Below are positions 1 to 10,584 of a stretch of DNA of 64,000 bases, piece after piece; the stretch's first letter is position 1, and each line of letters opens with the position of its first letter. Origin of the DNA: Sesamum alatum. Its lineage: Eukaryota > Streptophyta > Magnoliopsida > Lamiales > Pedaliaceae. The stretch is taken from contig JACGWO010000004.1 in NCBI GenBank assembly GCA_034509735.1, forward strand, positions 26,269,395 through 26,333,394, given 5' to 3'. The notes beneath the pieces were generated by a model. That model searched no databases and was not told the origin of the DNA. It saw only the letters and a list, made by a program, of their open reading frames with translations. The position numbers and the translations under genes are program-made.

Positions 1-117
1 CGGAATTGGGGTGAGAGCAATATTTAATTAAACACGGGGTGTTTTTTGCAGATTCATCTAACACGGGTGTTTTTTGTAGAAAAATCAAAACAAAGGGGGG
101 TTTTATGCAATTATCCC
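1..117. mobile_element. Right half of a GGG...CCC-type MITE, cut by the window edge
   Basis: The sequence shows repeated tracts of the form 'acacggggtgttttttgca', ending in TGCAATTATCCC. This is the terminal pattern shared by the better-preserved Mutator-type MITEs in the window (9760-10258, 17863-18286, 28269-28685). The left half lies outside the window, so no TSD can be checked. Confidence 0.5.
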
Positions 118-119
118 TT

Positions 120-331
120 AAAAGATTGGTTGATGAAATGTGTAGAGGAGATTTTGAGATAAGTACAATGTGATTTTAGACTATGTTTGTCGACTTTGTA
201 GAGAGATGGATCCCTTTAGGCTTCAAGCAGAGGCAGAAAATGTGTTAATTGAGATGGACAGGAATGGTGTTCCACGTGATGCGGAGACATTTAATGTGTC
301 GATTACTAATTTATACAAGATTATGAAATAA
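120..331 (+). pseudogene. Frameshifted pentatricopeptide-repeat (PPR) protein fragment, C-terminal end
   Basis: Two reading frames joined near position 195 give residues of PPR type. The upstream frame reads LVDEMCRGDFEIST and then DFRLCLSTL. The downstream frame reads LIEMDRNGVPRDAETFN and ends with a stop at 329-331. The pattern 'emdrnGvprDaeTfNv' fits a degenerate 35-residue PPR motif. A stop codon and a small deletion separate the two parts, no upstream exon is visible, and the piece starts right at the edge of a MITE. PPR proteins bind organellar RNA, but this fragment cannot be functional. Recognition is by motif only and moderately sure. Confidence 0.45.
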
Positions 332-344
332 GCATCCACTGTCA

Positions 345-2415
345 ACTCGTATAATTCCAAGAAAATTACAGCACCATTTTCTTCCACAACAGCACCATCT
401 TTCCCATATCTTTTTGCATGCTATGAACATTAATTTGCAAAACATAGACCAACATAACATATTAAACAAACAACATTCTTTCACATTTCCACATTAAAAC
501 ATATAAAACTAAATACCTTTAGAAAAAGAGGGAGAGAAAAGTTAGGCAGGCAAAAAGATGAGGTGGCAACAAACTCTTCAACCGCAACAAATGAAATGAA
601 CTGATTCACGCTCACAATATCTCTCCCACCACAACAATGGAATTGGAGAATAATTTTTCAGGTTGTTTCAAATGGGTAGGAGAAATTAAGAGATTTGAGA
701 ATGAGACTATGGTGGGAGAAGGTACAAAAAGTGAGGCAGACAAATGAAAAGCCACGTTTCTTTCAGTTTTTTATTTAGGAATGGCACTATGGAGTGAGAA
801 GGAAGAGAGTGGGGCAATAAAATGAAAAGCCACATTCCTTTCACTTTCTTGTGTTTCTGCAGCTATATTAATTAAAAGTTAATTATATAATTAAACAAAT
901 AATTAATCCTATACAAAATAATAGAATAAAAATAATTTAGAAAAACTAAAAAAAGAAAGAAACCAAAATAGCTATTCATGCTTATATAGATACTAGTCAG
1001 AAGCACGTGCGTTGCACGTGATTCGTATTATCTCATGAATAAATTGTTATATTGTAACAATAAAATAAATTTATAATAAGAATATATTAACTAAATTCAA
1101 TAGGCACTTTATAAATAAAAGTTATTATTGTTACAAAGTAAAAGAATATAGTTAAAAAATAAATAATTTTTTCTCCACTTTAATTATTATTTAATATTAT
1201 AATTATATTTGTTCTACTTGAAATATATGCATCTTTTTTAGTATAAGTAAATCAGATTCGTATAAGTAAATTTGCGTCAAGATAATCATATACATACATA
1301 ACAAACACACAAAAAGATTAAAATACACTATATGTATGTCTGTGTAGGATGTACAATGACTAAGACTGAGAAATAAGAAATATATAGTGATTCATAGAGA
1401 AGTAATGCATATAAAAATTTAAGTATGTGCACCATTTACGATATATAAATATATTAAAATAGAATAAACATATTATATATATTATTTATTATGAAAAGTA
1501 ATTAATATGAATAACTATGGATCATGTGAAAGTAATTAATAAGAGTAAATATGTATAATATGAAAAGTAATAAATAGGAATCAATAAGTATATTATTTTA
1601 CATTTTTATCCTTAGAAAAATAATATTAAAAGGCTAATAGTCCAATCAAAAAAAGAAAGAAACCAAAATCTCTATTCATACTTTTATATAAAAAAAAATA
1701 TAGATATAAATAGAATATAGAATATAGATAGATAGATAGATATAGATAGATATAGATATAGGTTTGAAAATGGCCTAAAGCTGCTAGCCTATAAACCCAC
1801 AAACAATTACCCAAAAAAAAAAAAAAAACTCCATCTCACTAGAAATGGGCTTGCCAAACATATTTCTTAACTTTTAAATAGTATAAAAATGGAAATGGCT
1901 TACTAAAAACTCATCCAAACGGGCTCAAATTTTTTTTGTTTCTGCTTGGTAGGTATATCAAAAGATGTGGGAAAAAACTGTTTCCCGCAAGCAATAAATC
2001 CAACCAAGACTCTTGTTCATACATCCGAAAAATATAACAAAATTTGGATGTTTGAAGGGTCAAATCCAGAAGAAGTTAGAGAGTGGTATGATTTTTCCAT
2101 TCACCAACTCATCCCTTTTCTTTATAATTGTTTAAATTTTTTATGGAAAAAAAATACAGCAATAACAAAGTTGACAATTATAGGGGAGTATCGGAATCAT
2201 TAAACATTAAATAATTTCATAATTTTATCAAACATTAGGTTGATTTGAAATCATGCTAAACCTCAAGGGAACTCCTTGTAATTTACTTGAATTTTTATTT
2301 ACAACAAAAATAATCCAACTAAAATACTCTCTACATAGTATGATTTTATGATAAATAAACATTCAAAAAGGAACACCACATTTCAAAATTTGTAATCAAA
2401 ATCATCAAATGATAT
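345..2415. other. Gene-free AT-rich stretch with simple and direct repeats
   Basis: No credible coding region was found. It holds a diverged tandem pair around 700-850 (units ending in 'aaatgaaaagccac'), an imperfect direct repeat of about 40 bp (about 951-990 and 1650-1690), a near-palindromic CACGTGCGTTGCACGTG at about 1004-1020, and a (TAGA/TATAGA)n microsatellite at about 1700-1760. The short open frame at 1946-2203 has no recognisable domain and is treated as chance. Confidence 0.6.
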
Positions 2416-2420
2416 GGCCA

Positions 2421-2738
2421 TGTTCAGTAAAACCCCTGATTCTTCAAAGTAAAAAGAGAATCATAGAATCGGCAAAATCGGGAACTTATAATGAGAGAGA
2501 AATGAAAATGATAGAGAAGAGATTGTAGATGCGGTGAAGAAGATGGAATTCATGTTAACGGAGAAAAGTTTCTCTCTTTCTGATAAAATCCCTTGAATGG
2601 AGGGAACTGCATTTAAATACAATCAGAGTGAGCCCAAGGCCCCTAACTACCGTAACTGCCTTCTGCTGACGTGGACCATTGGAAACTCGAATAAATGACT
2701 TGACTGGATAGGTCATAAAATGCCTGACCCATCTAACA
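2421..2738 (-). repeat. 3' LTR of the copia element
   Basis: On the minus strand the segment begins TGTTAGATGGGTC and ends GGTTTTACTGAACA, the TG...CA ends expected of an LTR. It has a TATA-like TATTTAAAT in its middle. It directly follows the RNase H end of the element. At 318 bp it is a usual copia LTR size. The second LTR is absent. Confidence 0.65.
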
Positions 2739-2899
2739 CACAACTACAAGTAAAATGCAATATATGAAAAATGTGACTTTCTAAAGACTCTAACCACCAT
2801 CTAGTACCTCAGCATCAACTCCAGCACATTGAGCTCCATTAGCAATGGCGTCTGGAGCTTCAACTTCACATATCTCAACAGTGCCCCCCCCCCCCCCAA

Positions 2900-5800
2900 C
2901 AAGTGGGATGGGGAGAAGTGAAACTATCCCAACTTGGACAAAAGAGAGCTGAAAACCTTCAGAAACCACATTGGTGAAGATATCGACAAATTGATCAATG
3001 CTCTGAACGTGCGACGGGGAAATGACTCTGTCCTTGTAAGCATCCCAACTAAGATGGAAATTCGATTCAATGTGTTTAGTACATTCGTGGAAAGACCAGA
3101 TTGGCCATGATGTGAGGGTGACTTTGTTATCGCAATAAAGGGCAATCGAAAGCTGGGGAGGAACCCCAAAATCAGCCAGAAGGTAGGTAATCCAGCCTAG
3201 CTCACAAACAGAAGTTGCCATGCTGCGATTTCAACTTCAGCTCTGGAGCAAGAGACAGTTGACTGCTTCTTGGTCTTCCAGGAAATAAGAGCATCACCAA
3301 GGAATATACAAAAACCTGTAGGGGAACGTCTGCAATCCGCACAAGAAGCCCGATCAGAATCACAAAAAAAAACCCAGAGCTCAAGTGTATTATGGGTAGG
3401 AAGAAAGAGACCCTTGGAGGGACACCCTTTCAAGTAACGAACCACATGCACGACCGCCTGCCAATGAGATTCATAAGGGCGATTAAGAAATTGGCTTAAC
3501 TATTGTGCATTGTAGGATATATCGAACTGAAACCTAAGTGAAGCACACGTACAACCAAACCCGCGCAGTTTCAAGCCTGAAGGGAAAGGAGGGGAGGAAG
3601 ACTTAGCATGCACCACTGACAAGTCAGTAATGATATCCAAAACGTATTTAGTCTGGGCCACATAAGTGCCATCAGGATTCCTGTTAATCTCCAAGACAAG
3701 GAAGTATCCATCATCCCTTAAATCCTGATCGTGAACAAGTAATGAAGATATTGTTTCACAGCTTGTATGTTAGAAACAGATGGTCCAGTGATCAATATAT
3801 CATCAAGATACACCAGTAGAGCTAGGAGATCAAGGGAAGTCTTCTTTGTAAACAAGCAGTGGTCATGAATAGATTTCACAAATGCAAAAGCTTTGATCTT
3901 GATAGTAAACTCCACATTCCGTTGACACGAGGCCTGTTTCAAGCCACATAAGGACCTCTGTCCTTTGCAAAAAAAAAATATCAGGCTCCACAGGGTAGCC
4001 ATTCGAGGCATCATGTAAAAGATCTTCATCTAAATAATCGTGAAGAAAAGCATTATTGATATCCATTTGTTGCGAGGGTCAGTTATTAGGAGCAACAATA
4101 GTGAAAAACAAACACACAGTCACCGCCTTTGCCACTAGGGAGAAGCTATCAGTATAGTCAACCCCCTACACCTGAGTGAACCCCTTGGCAACCAACCTTT
4201 CCTTGTATTGCTCCACACTTCCATCAGCCCGCAATTTGGTCTTGTAAGCCCACTTACAACCAATATATTTTTTTCCCTGGTTGTATAGACGCCAGAGTCC
4301 AAGTGTGGTTTTGTCCTAAAGCCTGAATTTCAGTATCCATGCCCTCCCTCCATTCCAGATGCTAGATAACCTCTGCAAAGGATTTCGGCTCCTATAAAAC
4401 TTACAAAGAAGCCACAAATGACAAGTATGCAGTCTTATTTGAGTAGAGGAGGGAAGGTGTCATGGAGATGACAGACACAATCATTCAACCAATTAGGCTT
4501 CTGAGCATGTCTATTGGACCTCCTGGGAAGGATAGGAGGATAGGAAGAGGAAGAGGGACTGGAATGATCAGTATGTGTGAGTGGAGAATGTGAGGCAGGA
4601 GGAGAAGGACTTGAGAGCTGCTGTTGTTCAATAGATGCTGGGGGAGTAGGAGAAGATGCCTGAGGCAGTGTGTCAAAAGCTAAGGGAACAACAGTCAACA
4701 GGTAGTGGACATGATGGGGAAGTATGAATGGACTCACTTAAGGGAAAGACACTTTCATAAAATTGCACATCCCTGGAAGTGAAAGCTGAATTAGTGGCTA
4801 GATCAATCAATTTATATGCCTTCTGGTTCATGGCATAGCCAAGTAGGATGCATTTATGTGCCCTTAGGTGAAACTTCAATTTGTGTGGATCAAGATTAGT
4901 TGCCTAGCGAAGGCAGCGAAAGGTTTTCAGGAAGTCATATGAAGGAGGAAATCCATACAACCTCTCAAAAGGAGTTTTTCAGTTTAGGGTTTGTGAAGGG
5001 ATCCTATTTATCAAGGACATGGTTGTGAGTATAGAATCACCCCAAAATTGGATGGGAAAGGAAGCTTGGAGCAAAAGGGCTCGAGAAACACTCAAGAGAT
5101 GTCTATGTTTTTCTCTCAACTCTACCATTTTACTGTGGAGTGTATGCGCAAGAAGTTTGGTGTATAATCCCAATGGTATGACATAGAGTTTGGCAATCTT
5201 TGTTGAAAAATTCTTATCTATTATCAAACCTCAAGATCTTGAATTTTTTGTGAAATCGGGTGTTAACCAGAGTGTAGAAGCTGGTAAGGATGGAAGGCCC
5301 TTGAGATTTATGTTTGAGTAGATAAGTCCATAGTGATCCACTATGGTCATCAAGTATGGTTAAGACATAGTTGCGGCCTAATTATGTTCCTTATATGGAC
5401 CCCATAAATCAACATGGATTAGATCAAATGGTGCTGAGGATTGAGAATCACTCATAGGAAAGGACTCCTTGTTTGTTTAGCCATAGGACACACATCACAT
5501 GGAATCTTTACACAATTATCAGTAATTTTTTAGGAAGGAATATGATTTATCGCTTGAAATAAGGCATGACCAAGCCTCTAGTGCCAAACAGTTGGATTCC
5601 ATTCAGTTGAAATAGAACAAAGAACATTATTCAAGATCAAAGGAGAAGAGGTGGAGGTATCTGGAATGGTTTGCTTGAACATATACATTTTCTTGAATAC
5701 TAGAGCCACAATGAGATTCTCCTTAGTGGTATGGTCCTGCAAGATACAGTCACGTTGAGAGACGGAGCATATGTATGGATTAGATTTACAAAGCTGACTG

Positions 5801-6010
5801 ACAGAGAGCAAGTATACTGAAAAATCTGGAATGTGCAAGACATGTTCAAGAGTAATCTTGCTGGATAATTGCACATTCCCAGTGCATAAAACAACCTTAT
5901 TAGATCAATCAGGCAAGTGGATGAATTGAGGATGTGAAGGTTTTGAGTAAGATTTAAAAAGACTAATATTTGCACAAATGGGGTTAGTGGCTCCAGTGTT
6001 AATAATCGCA
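2900..6010 (-). pseudogene. Copia pol polyprotein remnant (integrase, reverse transcriptase, RNase H)
   Basis: Gag-pre-integrase is recognised around 5578-5880 (EHVLHIPDFSVYLLSVSQL). The integrase C-terminal half lies around 4979-5227 (VELREKHRHLLSVSRALL followed by FWGD). The Ser/Pro-rich linker is at about 4435-4740. Reverse transcriptase is at about 3718-4030, with the active-site box as YLDD (LLVYLDDILITG) where YVDD is usual in copia. RNase H is at about 2900-3450, with YCDNK and the terminal 'SPSHVQSIDQFVDIFT' motif. Multiple stops and frameshifts mean no polyprotein can be made. Confidence 0.85.
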
Positions 6011-6389
6011 ACTCAAATCAATTTTAGTAAAGTGAACAAGATTACCTACAAACTCCTCATTGTAATGTGCATACTTTGTGAAATTGGTGATAGGATCTGA
6101 AGGCATACTACTTTGTTTAACCAGTTTCAACAATTATAATACTAACTATGTCATTTTTTTTAACTATATAAGCTATCGGCCATCTCATCTACATTCTCGC
6201 CACAAGGTGTTTAGAATAAGCTTCCTTCTTCTTCTTATCAGCCAGAGTTTTATACCAATCTAGTACTCCTTGGATCTGGAAGCATGTGTCCTGTGAGTGC
6301 CCTGGTTTGTGAAAAAATGCGCACAAATCAGTCCTTTCTTATCTACATAAGGCTTCTTCTTTTGTGTATATTTGTCACCACATTCTCTC

Positions 6390-6962
6390 CTATTCTCTTT
6401 CAAGGTTAGCTAATAAGCAACATAACTCGAAGAATGCCAAGTCAACATACACAGATTTCAGCTTCTCCACAACAAATATCATGGAGTACGCCTTCTCAAT
6501 ATCCGACAAAGGATCCATCATGAGGATCTGGCTGCGTTCCCTATCAAAAGTTTCATGTAGCCCCGTGAGGAATTGCATCAATTGAGTTGATATAGCGAGA
6601 TTTGTCATCCCTTTGTTGATACCACAAGTGCACTTTGGCGCAGGCACCAGACATGTCATCGCATTCCATAATTTTTGCACCTTTGTCAGGTAAGCAATGA
6701 TTGACAATTCTCATTACGATATTGAAGATCTCTCTCCCTCTAGCTGGTAAATCATAGGACCATTGCTCCATCCATACCTTGCCAGGATCGCTAACCACAA
6801 CTGGTAAGAAGAGGTAGTATACATAAAGGCTTCAACAATATCATTAGAAATTGAATTCCAAAGCCAGGAGGTGACCATGAGATCCACACGTCTCTATTGT
6901 TCGAATGTTGGCAATCCAACCGCTGGTCTTGGAAAGCTACCATTAATAAGCTTCATTTTCTA
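6390..6962 (-). pseudogene. Copia gag remnant
   Basis: The frames read INGSFPRPAVGLP, then MVTSWLWNSIS and YTTSSYQLWLAI. After a frameshift they continue as LTKVQKLWNAMTCLVPAPKC, MQFLTGLHETFDRERSQILM and MDPLSDIEKAYSM. These are typical of the plant copia gag family (UBN2_3/Retrotran_gag). The first residues, including the start codon, are missing. The cut at about 6962 is sharp, consistent with deletion or with a later insertion to its right. Confidence 0.8.
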
Positions 6963-8271
6963 TTCAAGCGATACATAGATAGATCGACACCGAAGCCAGA
7001 AAATAGTTACACCCATCAAGAGGAGAGGATGTTAACACCAATCCAGAGTGTTCAAATGGACGTATGTGTAGACAAATAAAATTTCACGCTCCAATCAAAT
7101 TGAGACAAATAATTTTGATATTTATCTCTTTAGAAAGTACAAATATTAAAGAGATAACCTCGAAATTGACCAATCATATCTTGCCAAATATTTAATGTAT
7201 CTATCTCTTTAAATTAAATTAGAAAGAGATAATACAAAAGGTGTTTAAGTTCACCACGACTCTACCTCTTTGACAACTATATAAAGGGGTCCCCGGAGCA
7301 CATTCAAGACACAATTGAAGACAAGTGAAGACACAAGAAAGAGAGTCCCTATATCCTCTCAAGTGCAAATCAAGGAAGATCCACGGCGTTCAAGGCAAGA
7401 ATCAAGGCATTCGTCGGAAGTCATCTAAAGTCAACATTCCATTTGAGAACAAGTCAAAAGACCCACGAATTAACGTTATCAAAAAGCAAGTCCATCTTGA
7501 CGGAAGATTAAAGCCTCAAATCCACCAAGAAATATTCAACTACAAGAAGAACATCTCCAAATTTGTAGCATTCAATCCGGGAACAAGTCAACGACCCCCG
7601 AATTAACGTTATTCAAAGTCAAAGTCAATGCCGAAGTCGAAGATCGTGTTCTTGAAGAGAAGAGTCAAAGTTTCAAGTAGAGATTTCTCACCCACAAATA
7701 CTCAAATATAATTCAAAGAAACTTATTTGTAATATATAATAATTAATCGCCCTAGTTGCTTGCCTTCCTTTGCATCTCTGTCTTTCGTTCCAACCCTCTG
7801 ACCAAAAGATCAATCACTCGCTTTCATGCCAAAATGCAGTTTTATAAGCACATGCCAAAGGTCAACCAAAACAGCTTGTCCTCTTTGAAGATGTTGAGGG
7901 AAGATTCTACTCATGATTTGGAGACTGTTAGAGTCCTGATAGTTTTACTTCTAAAGACATCCTAAAAGCCCTTTAAAGAACTCTAGAAAGCTAAAGAAAG
8001 AAGCTAAGAAAGTTAATAAAGAAGTAACTCCTTAAGACTAACAAGGGATATGATCGCTTGATCTTTTACTACATTTATTATCATAAATGTTCGGGCTCCA
8101 TAGCTCAGTTACTAGCTCAATAGCTCATAACTTAATAGCACACTTGATAATATCAATTAACTATGTACAAAATTAATTTGTCTACAATCACTTCGTGACC
8201 TAGAGTTCAATGACTTTCCTCCTCCTAACGACGGTAAAATTGCGATCCGGCTTCAACCATTCTTGAGTCAA
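6963..8271. other. Unidentified stretch with a promoter-like TATA box and a direct repeat, possibly LTR-derived
   Basis: No coding domain was recognised. A strong TATA-like ACTATATAAAGGGG lies at about 7278-7291 on the plus strand, followed by a long A-rich leader-like stretch, as in LTR or pararetroviral promoters. A direct repeat built around CCACGAATTAACGTTAT and CCCCGAATTAACGTTAT lies at about 7448-7493 and 7580-7622. An open frame at 7756-7965 has no domain I know. The identity of the stretch is open. Confidence 0.35.
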
Positions 8272-8425
8272 TCAAAACACAACAAATTGAGCCATGCCAC
8301 CAACAGAAGGACTATCAGACAAAATATCTAGGTTAAATTTCCTATTCCTTGAAGGTTGCAACATGAACCAAGTATGATACTCATAGCTCTTGTACACAAA
8401 GGGTGGGTCATCCCATGTAAATTAT
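8272..8425 (-). pseudogene. Unidentified terminal exon-like fragment
   Basis: On the minus strand one frame stays open for about 48 codons. It begins WDDPPFVYKSYEY and HTWFMLQPSRNRKF and ends with GGMAQFVVF and a stop at 8272-8274. The amino-acid mixture looks protein-like rather than random, but I do not recognise the family and no neighbouring exon is visible. It could be a captured exon or part of a transposase. Confidence 0.25.
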
Positions 8426-8461
8426 CGACAATCTCCACTATATAACCAAATAACAAAAAAA

Positions 8462-9202
8462 GGGCAAAATGCATCCTAGCCACCTGTGTTATTCGAAAAA
8501 GGCAATTTACCCCCTTGTGTTAAAAAAATAAGCAATTTACCCTCTGTATTTTAAAAAATGAAGCAAAATACCCACCTTATACGAGAGGCGCAATACACGC
8601 GCCCTATGTGCAACTGTGATTAAATTTTAGCTATAAATGACATACAACCAACGGGAAAAGGGAAAGGGAGGAGGCGACGGCTGCACAAAGGAGAGGGGGC
8701 CACCGGCTGCACAGGGGGGAGGGGGAGGGGGGTGGAAGGGGCGGCCGGCTGGGGGCGGGGGAGGGAAAAGGGACACCAACGGTGAGGGAGGGGGCCGGCG
8801 TGAACGGGGAAGGGGAGGGGAAGGGCGGTGGGCCTATACATATATAGGTTTTATATATATATATATATATCATAAATATATACATATATATTATATATAT
8901 CATGAATATATATACATATGTTTTCAAAAATATGTTTTGAATTTTTTTATTTAAATTTTATATGTAAATTGAATCTGGACCGTTGGTTTGTATTAGATAA
9001 AGTCTAATGGTTGGAAAATAAAACTATAAAATAAAGTTAAAAAAAAAAAAAAAGAGATGGGCGCGTGTATCCCACCCCTCGCGTGAGAGGGGTATTTTGC
9101 TCATTTCCTTAAAACACAAGGGGGTAAATTGCTTATTTTCTTAACACAAGGGGATAAATTGCTATTTTTGGATAACATAGGAGGGTAAATTGCATTTTAC
9201 CC
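8462..9202. mobile_element. MITE with about 140-bp terminal inverted repeats (TIRs)
   Basis: The left end GGGCAAAATGCATCC pairs with the right end, whose reverse complement begins GGGTAAAATGCAATTTACC. The arms carry three successive 'gcaatttaccc' units and finish at 'acacgcgcccta' / 'gggcgcgtgtat'. The middle is unusual: a very G-rich block at about 8655-8830, then (TA)n at about 8853-8900. The flanks are A-rich on both sides, so the TSD is uninformative. Confidence 0.75.
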
Positions 9203-9706
9203 AAAAAAAAAAAAAAATATTGCATGTATCTTTTTGCTTGCATAAGGAAAGGATATACCTTATAATTGAGGCAAGAATAGAACTTTCTTTGTTCAAAATA
9301 AATAAATAACTAATAGAATCTTTTTCCCAGATTGTCATATACCCATGCCATTCTCAATAGAGTTCTAATAACACCGAAGCAATTTAAAAAAAAATCACAT
9401 ATAACATTACAAGTACTTTTTCCTTCTTCACTCAAATTTTTTTATTGCAATCGGCCACAACAGGGGGAGAGAGAGAGAGAGATTTACGTAGTAGGGTTGT
9501 AGAAGTAGGATGGAAATGTCGATCGATCAATTCAATCCGAATGGGATAAATTTCTCATTAGTTTCCAATTTCTCATTTGCTCCTGCCAATTTCCCATTTG
9601 CTCCCGAAGACCTGAAATTGTCATAATTTTTAACATAATGAACTCAAACTGCCAATGTTATAATCTATATATAATAAAATAAAAACATAGAGGCTATTCA
9701 ATTAAG
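9203..9706. other. No gene seen
   Basis: AT-rich DNA with a short (AG)n tract at about 9467-9482. Nothing coding or repetitive was recognised. Confidence 0.5.
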
Positions 9707-10471
9707 CAGCAAGTACGCGCTTACTTGGATAGCCCATTTATTTTTTTATATAAAAAATAGGGTTAATTACATTTAGACCCCCTCTGAAAATGCATAATTA
9801 TACTTTCCCCCAAAGAAGTTTTGAAATTACATTTACACCCCCTCTAAAAATTCTTTGTTTACACCTGACCTCCATTCGTTAAAGTTTGGGCGGAAAATGT
9901 TCATTTCAACAAAAATAATTACATAAATTTTTAATTTTACCTCTCATTTAACATTCTCGTGCAATAATTTTGTACTTCTAAGGAAAAAATATAATAATAC
10001 TGGCCTCACTCCATACATATACGTTACACTTATCCTCTTATAAGTACAAAAATATACATGAGATTGTTAAATGATGGGAAAAATTGAAAATTTGTGTAAT
10101 TATTTTTGTTGACGTGAACATTTTTCGTCCAAACTCTAATAGATGGGGGGTCAGGTGTAAACAGAGAATTTTCGGAGGGGGTGTAAGTGTAATTTCAAAA
10201 CTTTTTTGGGGAAAGTGTAATTATACATTCTCAGAGGGGGTGTAAGTGTAATTAACCCTAAAAAATATTCATTATTTTTTTTTAAATTTAGATAAACATA
10301 AGTTTTTTTTTTATCCAAAAGATTTACAAATCTTACATATGTTGTTAGTAACACAATTAAAATTCATTTTGACATTAAATAATATTTTTTCTTATATTTC
10401 TTGATTATTTTCATTTTAATATTTTCAATTATTTGTCAAATATTCATTTTATTTTGAAGTTTGAATGCTTA

Positions 10472-10503
<32 letters not shown>

Positions 10504-10560
10504 TAAGTACATAATTTTATTTACTTGGGTTGCTATATTTTTGTAGCTTCTTTGAAGCTT
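9707..10560. repeat. Copy 1 of a dispersed repeat, interrupted by a MITE
   Basis: The segment before 9751 ('gcttacttggatagccca') and the segment from 10268 to about 10545 match the uninterrupted copy at about 27632-28025 in order and orientation. That includes 'tgttagtaacacaatt', 'cattttgacattaaataat' and 'gttgctatatttt'. A (TA)n tract sits at about 10476-10503. The family is not identified; there is no coding potential. Confidence 0.7.
9760..10258. mobile_element. Mutator-type MITE with a 9-bp TSD
   Basis: The element starts GGGTTAATTACATTTAGACC and ends with its reverse-complement-like TGTAATTAACCC. The arms extend well over 100 bp (CCCCCTCTGAAAATGCATAA against ttatacattctcagaggggg). It is flanked by TAAAAAATA at 9751-9759 and 10259-10267, a perfect 9-bp TSD, which is the Mutator-superfamily hallmark. 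The uninterrupted repeat copy at 27.6-28.0 kb acts as an empty-site comparison. Confidence 0.9.
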
Positions 10561-10584
10561 ATTTTGCAGCTTGAAACATTGTAG

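Larger units (their letters stand above)
2421..6962 (-). mobile_element. Ty1/copia retrotransposon, 5'-truncated and decayed
   Basis: Read on the minus strand, the order is gag (6962-6390), gag-pre-integrase and integrase (about 5900-4900), reverse transcriptase (about 4430-3480), RNase H (about 3470-2900), then a 3' LTR (2738-2421). This is the Ty1/copia order, with integrase before reverse transcriptase. Every domain is broken by stops and frameshifts. The 5' LTR, primer-binding site and gag start are missing: homology stops abruptly at about 6962. No TSD can be checked because one end is lost. Confidence 0.88.

Noticed and set aside
8637..8954. Gly/Arg-rich open frame on plus and Pro-rich frames on minus
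   Set aside because: They are translations of a G-rich low-complexity block inside a MITE; no start context or domain.
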